From Fulvivirga lutea (GTDB taxonomy: Bacteria > Bacteroidota > Bacteroidia > Cytophagales > Cyclobacteriaceae): 64,000 bases of DNA. Below, piece after piece: positions 52,790-61,988 of this stretch. The stretch covers positions 3,267,488 through 3,331,487 of the forward strand of contig NZ_CP070608.1 in assembly GCF_017068455.1 (NCBI RefSeq), read 5' to 3'. The translations under genes and the position numbers were made by a program. Numbering within the stretch: position 1 is the first letter of the stretch; each line of letters starts with the position of its first letter. The notes below the pieces were generated by a model that worked only from the letters and a program-made list of their open reading frames with translations, was not told the DNA's origin and made no database searches.

Positions 52790-54232
52790 TTGTCATTTCA
52801 AGAATTGAATAAATATTTAAAAAAGGCAACCGTTTTGGTTTGCCTTTTTTTTATTGCCATTAGTGGTTACACAAGTAATAACTCAAAACAACTGTTTAGT
52901 GAAAAGGCATTATCACAATATCAGCGACTACTTTCCGGTGATTTATCTCCTATCTCTTCAATTGCATCGCAAGAACAACATTATCTGAATTTATACAGAT
53001 ATACTTTATCTGTTTTTCTGATCGACACTCTTGAGTTAGATCAATTTGAAGAAGTTTTTGATCAAAGTATAGCATCATTTAAAAGTGGTGCGGGCAGTTT
53101 TAATAATCAGTATTTTGAGGCAGACGCACGGCTACAAGCAAGTTTGGTGTATTTCAAATTTGGAAATCAGCTAGATGCAGCCTGGCAGCTAAGACAGAGT
53201 TACAGAATCTCTTCTTCACTACTAAAAGTGTCACCAGATTTCTTACCTGCCTACAAAACTTATGGATTGTTAAACCTTTTACTCGGCTCTGTACCTGAAA
53301 AATACCAATGGCTATTATCACTTGCTGGACTCAATGGGAACATTAATGAAGGAAAAGAATTTTTAACTAAAGTATCATTATCGGAAGCAGCAGTTGCCAA
53401 GGAAGCTTTTTTATTGTCATTAATAAGTCAGGCTTACATATTGGGCGAGACCACTAAAATTAACAATACTTTTCAGAGAGATAAATTAAACACCTTGATC
53501 ACGATGGCTCTGGCATCGAAAAATAAAGAGGGGAATGAGATAATCGATATTTATAATTCAAGTAGTAATAATGCTCACTTTCCACAATCTTATTATTTAT
53601 TAGCCGAGGCCTATTTTCAAAAAGCCGAATATGCAGAGGCTGAGAAGAATTATGAGATTTTTATTGCCAATTTCTTTGGCGATGCCAATAAAAAAGATGC
53701 TTTATTTAAACTTTATCTTATCAGTAAATTCCATAAGGGCAATACACCAAAAGCCAATGAATTATTGAATGAGTTAAACAAAATGAATGCAATAACCACA
53801 GCTGATAAAAACGCAGAAACCTTATTGGAGAATGAGAATTTTAATTTCAGCATGTTCAAATTACGAATGGCCATTGATGGTGGGTACAATAAATTAGCAA
53901 TTAAACTTTTCGGTGAACTTAAGCTTTATAATAAAAGCGATTCCATCGAAGCCATTTACAGAAATGCCCGGTTACAGCATCAGTTGGGCAATATTACAGG
54001 TGCCAAAAAGCTATATTCAAAAACTATAATACAACCACGAATTAACAATTCATACTTTGCCCCTAATTCTGCTCTTCAGCTAGGTCTCATTTTCGAGGAA
54101 AATAATCAATTAGATAGCGCTACATATTTCTATGAAACAGCACTAGAGTACAAGCATCATGTATATAAGAACAGTATAGATGCTAAGGCTGAGGCCGGCT
54201 TAAACAGAATCAATACTATTTTAAGTGATTAG
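52790..54232 (+). CDS. Secreted TPR-repeat protein
   Basis: A 480-residue protein with a signal peptide (KKATVLVCLFFIAISGYTS) and TPR-like helical repeats through most of its length, for example SYYLLAEAYFQKAEYAEAEKNYEIF near 265-289. It has no ATG in frame near its beginning; the start is TTG 1 base after the upstream stop or a second TTG five codons later. The signal-peptide codons overlap a strong terminator-like hairpin (52819-52852). It overlaps the convergent phosphatase gene by 17 bases. Its partner is unknown. Confidence 0.75.
   Translation: MSFQELNKYLKKATVLVCLFFIAISGYTSNNSKQLFSEKALSQYQRLLSGDLSPISSIASQEQHYLNLYRYTLSVFLIDTLELDQFEEVFDQSIASFKSGAGSFNNQYFEADARLQASLVYFKFGNQLDAAWQLRQSYRISSSLLKVSPDFLPAYKTYGLLNLLLGSVPEKYQWLLSLAGLNGNINEGKEFLTKVSLSEAAVAKEAFLLSLISQAYILGETTKINNTFQRDKLNTLITMALASKNKEGNEIIDIYNSSSNNAHFPQSYYLLAEAYFQKAEYAEAEKNYEIFIANFFGDANKKDALFKLYLISKFHKGNTPKANELLNELNKMNAITTADKNAETLLENENFNFSMFKLRMAIDGGYNKLAIKLFGELKLYNKSDSIEAIYRNARLQHQLGNITGAKKLYSKTIIQPRINNSYFAPNSALQLGLIFEENNQLDSATYFYETALEYKHHVYKNSIDAKAEAGLNRINTILSD
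52819..52852 (+). terminator. Intrinsic-terminator-like hairpin inside the TPR gene start
   Basis: The left arm AAAAAAGGCAACC pairs with GGTTTGCCTTTTTT (one bulged T) around loop GTTTT and runs into further Ts, a classical intrinsic terminator shape, 31 bases after the stop of the coiled-coil protein gene. It lies within codons 10-21 of the TPR protein, so termination here would silence that gene unless translation disrupts the fold. Confidence 0.75.
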
Positions 54233-54851
54233 TGTTATTGAACACTTCTACAGAATAGAGACTACCTGAGTAGTTGAGTACATAAAGACAAAGATTTGAA
54301 TGCCCAAAAGTATCCATACAATGTAATGGGTAATTAAGCATTTGGCATAACAAAATTCTCATGGCCCTTCCATGCATGCAAACTAAAATCGTCTCAGAAT
54401 TATCTGATTCTATTATCTGCAAGGCCTCAGTTTGCCTTTTAAAAACATCTTCAGGGCACTCACCTCCTTCAATGGGTAAGGTAACATCCCCTTCCTGCCA
54501 GGCCTTTATTACAGAATGGTAATAAGCGTCTTCTTCTGGAGTAACTTTCGTGCCTTCACGCGTACCCCAGTTAATCTCATTTAAGCCACTTAATTGTTCA
54601 TAAGGAATCCCATCATCAATGAAGTTTTGTACTGATTCAACACTTCGCTTTAAAGAGGACGTATAAATCTTATCGAAATTAATGTGTTTATAGGCCCGAT
54701 AAAATTGGTCGGCCTGTAACCTACCTTTATCATTTAATGAAGAGTCCACTCCACTACCCTGAACAATTCCTTTCAGATTGAAGTCTGTTTGCCCATGGCG
54801 TACCAAATATATTTTTTTGCTCTTCAATTCCTGATTATTTTTGGTGCGCAA
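54216..54851 (-). CDS. Histidine phosphatase family protein
   Basis: A protein of up to 211 residues of the phosphoglycerate-mutase-like superfamily. The catalytic motif is YLVRHGQTDFN at about residues 15-25, with YTSSLKRSVESV (Arg) and LVCMHGRAMRILL supplying the second His. It hydrolyses a phosphomonoester; the substrate is not visible. The start is uncertain, TTG at 54851 or TTG eight codons in (54827), as no ATG is present. It overlaps the convergent TPR gene at the 3' end and is divergent from the menI-like gene. Confidence 0.82.
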   Translation of the reverse strand: MRTKNNQELKSKKIYLVRHGQTDFNLKGIVQGSGVDSSLNDKGRLQADQFYRAYKHINFDKIYTSSLKRSVESVQNFIDDGIPYEQLSGLNEINWGTREGTKVTPEEDAYYHSVIKAWQEGDVTLPIEGGECPEDVFKRQTEALQIIESDNSETILVCMHGRAMRILLCQMLNYPLHCMDTFGHSNLCLYVLNYSGSLYSVEVFNNTNHLK

Positions 54852-54872
54852 AAATAGAATATTTGACGAAGA

Positions 54873-55295
54873 ATGAAATTTAATCCTTCAGTAACTGTAG
54901 AATCCATTAATGCAATGTCTAAAAATACCTTAATGGAACATTTAGATATTGAGTGCGTTGAGGTAGGCAGTGATTTTATAAAAGCCAAAATGCCCGTAGA
55001 CAGCAGGCACCATCAACCTTATGGACTGTTACATGGAGGAGCAAGTGTTGTTCTTGCTGAAACCCTTGGAAGCGTTGCAGCACATTGTAGTGTAGATAGT
55101 AATAAATACTATTGTGTGGGGCTAGAGATAAATGCAAATCATATCAGATCAGTCCGAGACGGATGGGTATATGGAGTTACAACACCCATTCACCTTGGAA
55201 AATCTACCCACATATGGGAAATCAAAATAACAAACGAGGAGGGTAAACTTGTTTGTATATCTAGAATAACAATAGCTATTTTAGAGAAGAAGTGA
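54873..55295 (+). CDS. menI: Hotdog-fold thioesterase (DHNA-CoA thioesterase, MenI-like)
   Basis: A 140-residue hotdog protein. HHQPYGLLHGGASVVLAETLGS carries the catalytic-loop motif HGG and the Glu of PaaI/MenI-type thioesterases. It would hydrolyse 1,4-dihydroxy-2-naphthoyl-CoA in menaquinone synthesis. Its stop overlaps the GTG start of menF (GTGA), placing it in the menaquinone cluster and supporting that assignment over a general PaaI role. No gene for MenB, which makes its substrate, is in the window. Confidence 0.85.
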   Translation: MKFNPSVTVESINAMSKNTLMEHLDIECVEVGSDFIKAKMPVDSRHHQPYGLLHGGASVVLAETLGSVAAHCSVDSNKYYCVGLEINANHIRSVRDGWVYGVTTPIHLGKSTHIWEIKITNEEGKLVCISRITIAILEKK

Positions 55296-56473
55296 AGCAG
55301 GTAGATTTAAATACAGACCTTATCATTGACTACCAAAAGGCAATTAATGCGTGTATTAATGCTTTAAGGAATATAAATATCAATTTTGCTTTTTGGAAAG
55401 AACCCAAATCTTCAGAAATCAACTTAATAGTAGATTTCAATCAGACCAACCTCATATCTGATATTGATTTAGAGACGAGTGAAAGTGGCTTTTTATTCGC
55501 ACCTTTCAATAATTCGAAAGAAAAAGTCTTTATTAAAAGAGAATTACACATTCAATGGAATTCTGACGCAATTTCTGTGAATTGTGAGGGCAAAAGTTCG
55601 GAATCGTTTATTGAGTATCTACATAATTTTGAAGATACAGAATACAATGAATTTCATTTACGACCAGACACAGAGACTTCAGATAATTACAAATCACTAG
55701 TTGAGGAGTCAGTTAACGAAATTAAAGCTGGTAAGCTTGTTAAAGTAGTGCCTTCAAGGTCAAGAAAAATAACTTTTGATGGGAGGTTCAACTATGGCCA
55801 GTATTTTAATCAACTTGTCAGCAATTACCCAACAGCATTTATCTCTCTTACCTATACCTCAAAGTCTGGAATATGGATTGGAGCCACTCCAGAATTACTC
55901 ATTCAAGTTGAGAATGATATTTTTAAAACTGTTTCGTTGGCAGGAACTCAATCGTTTAACGAAAATCAAACATTAGCTGATACCGCCTGGACACAAAAGG
56001 AAATAGAGGAGCAAGCCCTTGTTAGCAGATATATTATTAATTGTTTTAAAAAAATTAGGTTGCGAGAGTTTGATGAACATGGACCTAAAACTGTTAAGGC
56101 TGGCAACCTAATTCACTTGAAAACGGAATTTACCGTAAACATGAAAGAAACAAACTTTCCTGAGTTGGGTACCACTATGTTGAAGCTTTTACATCCTACT
56201 TCTGCAGTTTGCGGTATGCCTTTAAAAGCAGCAGAGGAATTTTTGTTGGCTAAGGAAGGGTATGATCGAGAGTTCTATAGTGGTTATCTTGGGCCTGTTA
56301 ATATTGGTGGTCGTACAGCTCAGTTTGTAAATCTAAGGTGTTTTAAAATTGAAGATAACTGTATTACTTTTTTTGCCGGAGCGGGTGTAACCGAAGATTC
56401 CAACCCTGAAAAAGAATGGGAAGAAACTGAGCTAAAAATGAATACGCTTCTTAACGTAATTAAATCAATTTGA
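55292..56473 (+). CDS. menF: Isochorismate synthase (MenF)
   Basis: A 393-residue chorismate-binding enzyme that isomerises chorismate to isochorismate, the first menaquinone-specific step. LVKVVPSRSRK (conserved Lys), IWIGATPELLIQ, LAGTQSF, HPTSAVCGMPLKAAEEFL, FYSGYLGPVN and FFAGAGVTEDSNPEKEWEET are the family blocks. The N-terminal ~110 residues are less conserved. The start is GTG overlapping the thioesterase stop; the stop overlaps the TTG start of menD (TTGA). Confidence 0.93.
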   Translation: MKQVDLNTDLIIDYQKAINACINALRNININFAFWKEPKSSEINLIVDFNQTNLISDIDLETSESGFLFAPFNNSKEKVFIKRELHIQWNSDAISVNCEGKSSESFIEYLHNFEDTEYNEFHLRPDTETSDNYKSLVEESVNEIKAGKLVKVVPSRSRKITFDGRFNYGQYFNQLVSNYPTAFISLTYTSKSGIWIGATPELLIQVENDIFKTVSLAGTQSFNENQTLADTAWTQKEIEEQALVSRYIINCFKKIRLREFDEHGPKTVKAGNLIHLKTEFTVNMKETNFPELGTTMLKLLHPTSAVCGMPLKAAEEFLLAKEGYDREFYSGYLGPVNIGGRTAQFVNLRCFKIEDNCITFFAGAGVTEDSNPEKEWEETELKMNTLLNVIKSI

Positions 56474-58179
56474 ATTATCCACATATTTTTTCTGTAGCAG
56501 AAATATGTTCAAAACATGATATTGAACATGCTGTGATTTCACCAGGATCTCGTAGTGCTCCATTAACTCTTGCATTTGCGAGGCACAAAAAGATCAAGTG
56601 CAAAGTTATACCTGATGAAAGAGCCGCTGCATTCGTGGCAATGGGTATGGCACAACAGCTCAACAAACCGGTTGCTCTTATTTGCACTTCCGGATCAGCT
56701 GCATTGAACTACTACCCTGCTATAGCGGAGGCCTATTTTCAGCAAATTCCACTACTGATATTAACAGCTGACAGACCGCCCGAGTGGATCGACCAGCTTG
56801 ATGGACAAACCATTCGCCAGGAAAATGTTTACGGACGCCATGTGAAGAGATCGTATAATATTGAAGCCGACTTATCTTCAGAAGATGCTCAATGGTACTT
56901 ACAACGTCAGGTGAATGAAGGAATAATTGAAGCAAATCAATACCCAAAAGGGCCTGTTCATATTAATTTCCCATTCAGAGAGCCGCTTTACACTACCGAA
57001 ACAGTTGAGTATCCTGAGACAAAAATAATTAAGAGTGAAAGTGTAAACCCGGTATTTACCGATACTCAGATTGACTCTCTTAAAAATGAGCTTTTAAAAT
57101 TTGAAAGAAAACTTATTATCTGTGGCCAAAATCAATATACACCTGAAGTACTGGGCTTCTTAGAACAAGTAAGTAAGGAATTGAAAATACCAGTGGTAGG
57201 CGATATTATTTCAAATATTCACAGTATTGAATCTGCAGTAACCCATTCAGATGTGTTTCTATCATCAGATAAATCAGGTCTGGATAAGAGTTTAAAGCCA
57301 GATTTACTTATCACCATTGGCAAGTCGATACTATCTAAGAATTTAAAAATCATGCTGAGGAAAAACCAACCTGATGAACATTGGCATGTTCAACAAGCTG
57401 GTGATGTGGCAGATACATATAAGTCGTTAACGAGGATTATCCATGGCGAAGAATTGGAATTTCTCAAAGTACTGATAGATTCTCAATCAAGCGAAGATTT
57501 CCAAAATCAAAAGCAAGAGAATTACTATCATATATGGCAAATAGAGGAGCGAAAAACTCAAAGGCATATTGATAATTTCTTCCCGCAAGCTTTTCCTTCA
57601 GAGTTTTCCATGATTAGAGAAGTTTTGAGCCAAGCAAACTCTGTAAACCTCCATTTAGCCAACAGCATGGCAGTTAGATATGCTAATTTTATTGGAATAA
57701 AAGCTGACCAAAAAGATATTACGGTCTTCTGTAATAGAGGGACAAGCGGTATTGATGGTAGTACGAGTACGGCTATAGGAGCTTCTATGGCATCCAACAA
57801 AATAAATTTATTAATCAGCGGAGATATGGCCTTTCTATATGATCGTAATGCTTTTTGGCATAATTACGATTATTCTAATTTTAGGGCTTTGGTGCTGAAT
57901 AACCATGGAGGCGGTATATTCCGAATGATTAATGGCCCTTCAAACACACCAGAAGTTGATGAGTATTTTGTAACTAATCAGAAAAACACTGCGAAGCACT
58001 TGGCTGAAGAATTTGGCATTGAGTATCTCCTTTGTGATAAGAAGAGTAAGATCAATAACTATATAAAGAGACTGTTGGAAGATGACGGAACTCCTAAAAT
58101 TTTAGAAATTGAAAGCGACTCGGTAAACGATAAACAAATTTTGCAGGAGTTTAAAGCTGCATATAACAAGTTAAAATGA
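56470..58179 (+). CDS. menD: SEPHCHC synthase (MenD)
   Basis: A 569-residue thiamine-diphosphate enzyme joining 2-oxoglutarate and isochorismate. SPGSRSAPLTLAF starts the Pyr domain, PDERAAAFVAMGMAQ includes the conserved cofactor-activating Glu, and the ThDP motif lies in the C-terminal domain (ISGDMAFLYDRNAF, then VLNNHGGGIF). The start is TTG in a TTGA overlap with menF; no ATG lies near. It is the second step of menaquinone biosynthesis; menH and menC, which act next, are not found here. Confidence 0.93.
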   Translation: MNYPHIFSVAEICSKHDIEHAVISPGSRSAPLTLAFARHKKIKCKVIPDERAAAFVAMGMAQQLNKPVALICTSGSAALNYYPAIAEAYFQQIPLLILTADRPPEWIDQLDGQTIRQENVYGRHVKRSYNIEADLSSEDAQWYLQRQVNEGIIEANQYPKGPVHINFPFREPLYTTETVEYPETKIIKSESVNPVFTDTQIDSLKNELLKFERKLIICGQNQYTPEVLGFLEQVSKELKIPVVGDIISNIHSIESAVTHSDVFLSSDKSGLDKSLKPDLLITIGKSILSKNLKIMLRKNQPDEHWHVQQAGDVADTYKSLTRIIHGEELEFLKVLIDSQSSEDFQNQKQENYYHIWQIEERKTQRHIDNFFPQAFPSEFSMIREVLSQANSVNLHLANSMAVRYANFIGIKADQKDITVFCNRGTSGIDGSTSTAIGASMASNKINLLISGDMAFLYDRNAFWHNYDYSNFRALVLNNHGGGIFRMINGPSNTPEVDEYFVTNQKNTAKHLAEEFGIEYLLCDKKSKINNYIKRLLEDDGTPKILEIESDSVNDKQILQEFKAAYNKLK

Positions 58180-58203
58180 TATATTGCTTATAAAGATTTA
58201 GTT

Positions 58204-58566
58204 ATGTTAGAGCACAATGAAATTTACAGAGCAATAGGAGAATTGGCCTATGTAATAGCTAAAGCTGGCGATGGCACACAACTGGATGAGAAAAAAGCCT
58301 TTTATGATATTATTGAAGCAGAGCTGAAATTCAATGCCTGGTCAGCAGAAAGTAGGTTCGAAATATTAGATGAAAAGGTTCACCCCTCACTTGAGCATGC
58401 CTACAATGATGCTATTCACGAATTCAAAATACACAAAAGTGTACTTACTCCAGAATTGAAGGACATCACACTTCGAGTTGTTAAAAAAGTAGCAGCAGCC
58501 TATCACCCTTCGGAAGTAAAGGATTTCATTATTGACAGGCTGGAAAGAGACTTGAAAAACATTTAA
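58204..58566 (+). CDS. TerB-like small helical protein
   Basis: A 120-residue all-helical protein resembling the TerB (tellurite-resistance-like) fold: IYRAIGELAYVIAKAGDG near residues 7-24 and a C-terminal VVKKVAAAYHPSEVKDF. TerB-like proteins bind metal ions or membranes in stress responses, but the residues here are not diagnostic. It lies between menD and menE, with its stop overlapping the menE ATG by one base, so it is part of the menaquinone operon without an obvious role in it. Confidence 0.55.
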   Translation: MLEHNEIYRAIGELAYVIAKAGDGTQLDEKKAFYDIIEAELKFNAWSAESRFEILDEKVHPSLEHAYNDAIHEFKIHKSVLTPELKDITLRVVKKVAAAYHPSEVKDFIIDRLERDLKNI

Positions 58567-59615
58567 TGGACTTTATAGACTTTAATGGTACTAGAGTTGC
58601 CATTCATGAGCTCGATAAATACAAACCATTAAATGACAATGAGGCCTACATTAAAGAATTCATAGCATCATGGAATAAAGGAATCCAACAATTTAAATTT
58701 CAAACTTCTGGCTCTACAGGTAAGCCCAAAACAATTACAATTAAAAAAAGTCAGATTGAGGCTAGCGCCATTGCCACAATTAATTTTCTGGGATTAAAAA
58801 AACATACAAACGCTCTGCTTTGTATCAAACCACAATTTATTGGAGGAACAATGATGATCGTGAGGTCGCTCATTAATGAGATGAATCTGATTGTCAGAGA
58901 ACCATCATCTAATCCTCTCAAGAGTATTAAAGAAAAGATTCATTTTGCAGCCTTCGTACCATTGCAAATCCATGAACTACTTAAATCAGCTAAACCTAAT
59001 TTAGAGCTAATTGAAAAGGTAATCATTGGTGGGGCTCCATTAAGTGAAAGTGACATAAAAAGCGTTTCCTTATTGAAAAACAAGGTCTATTCAACTTACG
59101 GAATGACAGAAACCGTTTCACATATCGCTCTCAAACAAATAAGTCCTATTCTTGATAATTACTACAGGGTTTTGAGCAATATATCAGTGAGGCAGGATAA
59201 TCGTGGTTGCCTTATTATTAATGGTGCCGTTACTGACAATAAGGATGTTATCACAAATGATGTAGTAAGCATCATTTCAGAAAATGAATTTGAATGGTTA
59301 GGCCGACACGACAATGTGATAAACTCAGGAGGAATAAAAATTCAGTCTGAGCAACTCGAAAGTAAGATTAACACAATATTGAATGAAGCCGGCTATTCTA
59401 GGTCTTTCTTTATTGCTGGGCTTCCTGATGAAAAATTAGGTGAGAAAGTTGTTTTGCTAATAGAGGGAGAAGAAGTTGAAAATCATATTAATGAACTATT
59501 GAGTAACCATTTGGATAAATATGAATGTCCTAAAGAGATATTCTTTATCAAACAATTTACTCTCACTGAATCTGGTAAAATAGATAAGCTGACAATGGTT
59601 AGGAAATTGGGATAA
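58566..59615 (+). CDS. menE: O-succinylbenzoate-CoA ligase (MenE-like)
   Basis: A 349-residue AMP-forming ligase, shorter than the usual 450-500 because the N-terminal subdomain is reduced, as in other Bacteroidota MenE proteins. FQTSGSTGKPKTITI is the P-loop, YSTYGMTETVSHIAL the adenine-binding motif, and EWLGRHDNVINSGGIKI the hinge motif; the terminal TESGKIDKL includes the catalytic Lys. It activates o-succinylbenzoate with CoA for ring closure. Its stop touches the stop of the convergent XRE regulator gene. Confidence 0.88.
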   Translation: MDFIDFNGTRVAIHELDKYKPLNDNEAYIKEFIASWNKGIQQFKFQTSGSTGKPKTITIKKSQIEASAIATINFLGLKKHTNALLCIKPQFIGGTMMIVRSLINEMNLIVREPSSNPLKSIKEKIHFAAFVPLQIHELLKSAKPNLELIEKVIIGGAPLSESDIKSVSLLKNKVYSTYGMTETVSHIALKQISPILDNYYRVLSNISVRQDNRGCLIINGAVTDNKDVITNDVVSIISENEFEWLGRHDNVINSGGIKIQSEQLESKINTILNEAGYSRSFFIAGLPDEKLGEKVVLLIEGEEVENHINELLSNHLDKYECPKEIFFIKQFTLTESGKIDKLTMVRKLG

Positions 59616-60410
59616 CTACTTAGGTTGTTGTTCTTTTAGTTTCACAATTTCTTTTTGTAAATCAAGTACAATGGAAGCTAGCTGCTCTGTTGAAACTTCG
59701 TTCGAAGAATTTGAATCAGGAAACTGAACACTTATATAGGCCTTACTGGCCCATACCTCTAAAACATCTTCAATATCTAACTGGTAAGGGGAATAATTTC
59801 TATTATCAGAAACGAGGAATAGCTTTCCGTTATCTTTTATATAGTTAAATACTCTTTTATATACTATGCCCTCTGTTTTGGTTACGAGCACATATGTTTT
59901 ACCATTTTTTATATCTCTAATATCATCAATATACTCACCAATAATAATTGTGCCTGGTAAAATAGGCAGCATTGAATCACCACTTATTTCAAAGGCACGA
60001 TAGGTTACATTTTCTGGTAGAATGGGCAGTTTAAACTTTGGCAGTTCTTCAATATATTCCCTATCTGCATATCCATTTAAATATCCTGCTGCTGCCTTCT
60101 GAGGTACTAGTTCAATATTTTCTCTTTGGTCAGAATCAACTGTTATTGCCAGAACTTCCTTACCACGCTTATAATTGCTTGTATTCAGCTCTGCCTCTGA
60201 TAGCTTCATCACATTCTTATTAATAAGAATATCCACACTCGTACCAAAAACCTGAGCCATGTTAATCAGATTGGTTATTCTGGGATCGGCCCTTCCCTCT
60301 TCATAAGCTCCAACCAAAGAACGCTTAATCCCTATTCGCTCTGCAAATTGCTCTTGTGTAAGACCAATTTTCTTCCTTAAAAACTTAATATTATCGCTAA
60401 TCAGTGTCAT
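59616..60410 (-). CDS. XRE-family regulator with S24 (LexA-like) domain
   Basis: A 264-residue protein. Residues 5-62 form an XRE helix-turn-helix (LRKKIGLTQEQFAERIG, SLVGAYEEGRADP). The C-terminal S24 domain has the catalytic Ser146 in EISGDSMLPILPG and Lys185 in GIVYKRVF, with a possible cleavage Ala-Gly at 108-109 (KAAAGYLNG). It thus could cleave itself like LexA or CI. It is preceded by a small hypothetical gene ending directly at its ATG. Target genes are unknown; in Cytophagales such proteins often act as ordinary regulators rather than phage repressors. Confidence 0.85.
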   Translation of the reverse strand: MTLISDNIKFLRKKIGLTQEQFAERIGIKRSLVGAYEEGRADPRITNLINMAQVFGTSVDILINKNVMKLSEAELNTSNYKRGKEVLAITVDSDQRENIELVPQKAAAGYLNGYADREYIEELPKFKLPILPENVTYRAFEISGDSMLPILPGTIIIGEYIDDIRDIKNGKTYVLVTKTEGIVYKRVFNYIKDNGKLFLVSDNRNYSPYQLDIEDVLEVWASKAYISVQFPDSNSSNEVSTEQLASIVLDLQKEIVKLKEQQPK

Positions 60411-60698
60411 CTAATTTTTAAAAATAAGTATATCCCTCGGCTGCTGCTTTGAATGCAAATTATATAAATGATTATGATATATCTGGTCTGAACTCTGAGT
60501 TAATTTTACTTCCGTTTCAATTTTACCTACCACATCTTTAAGAGTGGCCCCTGCTTCCGAAAGCACATAGCCGTATAATAAGTCAGTTTTACTATCAGAA
60601 ACAACAAACTTCACCTGGCATTTGCCGGATACGAGTCTCTTACTTTTTAAACTTAGTTTATAATTCATAAAGCTAATTTTATTAGCAATATGAGTCAT
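60411..60698 (-). CDS. Small hypothetical protein upstream of the XRE regulator
   Basis: A 95-residue protein, or 85 if the internal ATG (60668) is used. It is basic in the first half (LSLKSKRLVSGKCQVKF) and has no recognisable domain, signal peptide or membrane segment. It ends exactly at the ATG of the XRE/S24 regulator, so the pair is co-transcribed and could be regulator and partner. Coding is supported by the tight junction, not by homology, so the call is moderate. Confidence 0.5.
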   Translation of the reverse strand: MTHIANKISFMNYKLSLKSKRLVSGKCQVKFVVSDSKTDLLYGYVLSEAGATLKDVVGKIETEVKLTQSSDQIYHNHLYNLHSKQQPRDILIFKN

Positions 60699-60791
60699 TA
60701 TATAGAATTAAGCAAATTATTTAACTAATTATTTTAGCATATTTATTTTTATGTCGTTTTATTTAATGATGCCATATATTCGCAATTAAGA

Positions 60792-61442
60792 ATGGAAGAC
60801 AGTTACAAGCACAAAGGTATGAGAAGGTCACTCGTAAGAGTGCTCAAAGAAAAAGGCATTACAAATCAGCAAGTTTTAGATGCCATTGGTAAAATACCAC
60901 GGCACTACTTTTTTGATAATGCACTTGTAGGCCACGCCTATCAGGATAAAGCATTTCCCATAGGCGAAGGTCAAACTATTTCACAACCTTACACTGTTGC
61001 ATTCCAAAGTGAAAAATTAGAAGTACAACCCGGGGATAAAGTTTTGGAAGTAGGTACCGGCTCAGGCTACCAGGCAAGTGTGCTTATGGAAATGGGAGCT
61101 GAAGTTCATACAATTGAGTACAATAAAAACCTGTACGAGCGAACTAGAAAGTTTCTTCCTAAAATGGGTTATTCGCCCAAATTCTATTTTGGTGATGGTT
61201 CGCAGGGTTTACCAAAACAAGCACCTTTCGATAAGATAATTGTAACTGCAGGTGCTCCTTCCGTGCCAACAGCACTTATAAATCAACTTAAAATAGACGG
61301 TATTTTAATTATTCCAGTAGGTGATTCGCAAAAGCAGAAAATGCTCAGAATCATTAAGAAAGAAGATAAAAAAATCAAAAAAGAAACTTTCGATTATTTC
61401 AGCTTTGTACCTTTGCTTGGCGAACAAGGCTGGAAAAACTAA
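60792..61442 (+). CDS. pcm: Protein-L-isoaspartate O-methyltransferase
   Basis: A 216-residue SAM-dependent enzyme that methylates isoaspartyl residues in aged proteins. VLEVGTGSGYQASVLMEMG is the SAM-binding motif I, YQDKAFPIGEGQTISQPY the substrate-binding region, and IIVTAGAPSVPTALINQL motif III. Size and motif order are standard. It starts a plus-strand group with the thioesterase gene 9 bases later. TATATTCG at 60775-60782 resembles a -7 element but is very close to the ATG. Confidence 0.92.
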   Translation: MEDSYKHKGMRRSLVRVLKEKGITNQQVLDAIGKIPRHYFFDNALVGHAYQDKAFPIGEGQTISQPYTVAFQSEKLEVQPGDKVLEVGTGSGYQASVLMEMGAEVHTIEYNKNLYERTRKFLPKMGYSPKFYFGDGSQGLPKQAPFDKIIVTAGAPSVPTALINQLKIDGILIIPVGDSQKQKMLRIIKKEDKKIKKETFDYFSFVPLLGEQGWKN

Positions 61443-61451
61443 TTCTATAAA

Positions 61452-61988
61452 ATGATGGCAAAAAAGGTGAAAAATGTAAGTGAGTCATATGTAACAATGA
61501 CTGAGCTTGTGTTACCCAACGATACAAATACTTTAAATAATCTAATGGGTGGCCGCCTGATGCATTGGATGGATATTGTTTCCGCCATCGCAGCTCAAAA
61601 GCACTCTAATAGAATAGTTGTAACAGCCTCTGTTGACAATGTATCTTTTGGCAAACCCATTCAACTAGGCAATGTGGTTACCCTTAAAGCGCAAGTTACA
61701 CGAGCATTCAGTTCATCTATGGAGGTTAGAATTGAAGTGGAAGCCGAAGATATACCTAGCGGCAGAAAATTTGCCAGCAACTCTGCTTATTTCACTTTCG
61801 TAGCTGTAGACCAATCCGGCAGACCAATTGATGTGCCTGAAGCTACACCAGAAACTGATGAAGAAAAAGAGTACTATGCAGGTGCATTAAGAAGAAGGCA
61901 GCTGAGATTAGTTCTGGCAGGCAGAATGAAACCCAATGAAGCCAATGAATTGAAATCACTATTTGACTTTGAGCAAAATGCAAAATAA
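61452..61988 (+). CDS. Acyl-CoA thioesterase (YciA/BACH-type hotdog)
   Basis: A 178-residue hotdog thioesterase. TELVLPNDTNTLNNLMGG and LMHWMDIVSAIAAQKHS carry the family's N/D active-site region (Asn/Asp plus the helix), and VTASVDNVSFGKPIQLGN follows. It hydrolyses acyl-CoA of unspecified chain length. Two adjacent ATGs start the gene; either would fit. It overlaps the next gene by 11 bases in another frame. Confidence 0.85.
   Translation: MMAKKVKNVSESYVTMTELVLPNDTNTLNNLMGGRLMHWMDIVSAIAAQKHSNRIVVTASVDNVSFGKPIQLGNVVTLKAQVTRAFSSSMEVRIEVEAEDIPSGRKFASNSAYFTFVAVDQSGRPIDVPEATPETDEEKEYYAGALRRRQLRLVLAGRMKPNEANELKSLFDFEQNAK

Noticed and set aside
59616-60410. XRE/S24 regulator as a prophage repressor
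   Set aside because: No integrase, phage structural genes or attachment repeats are seen around it.
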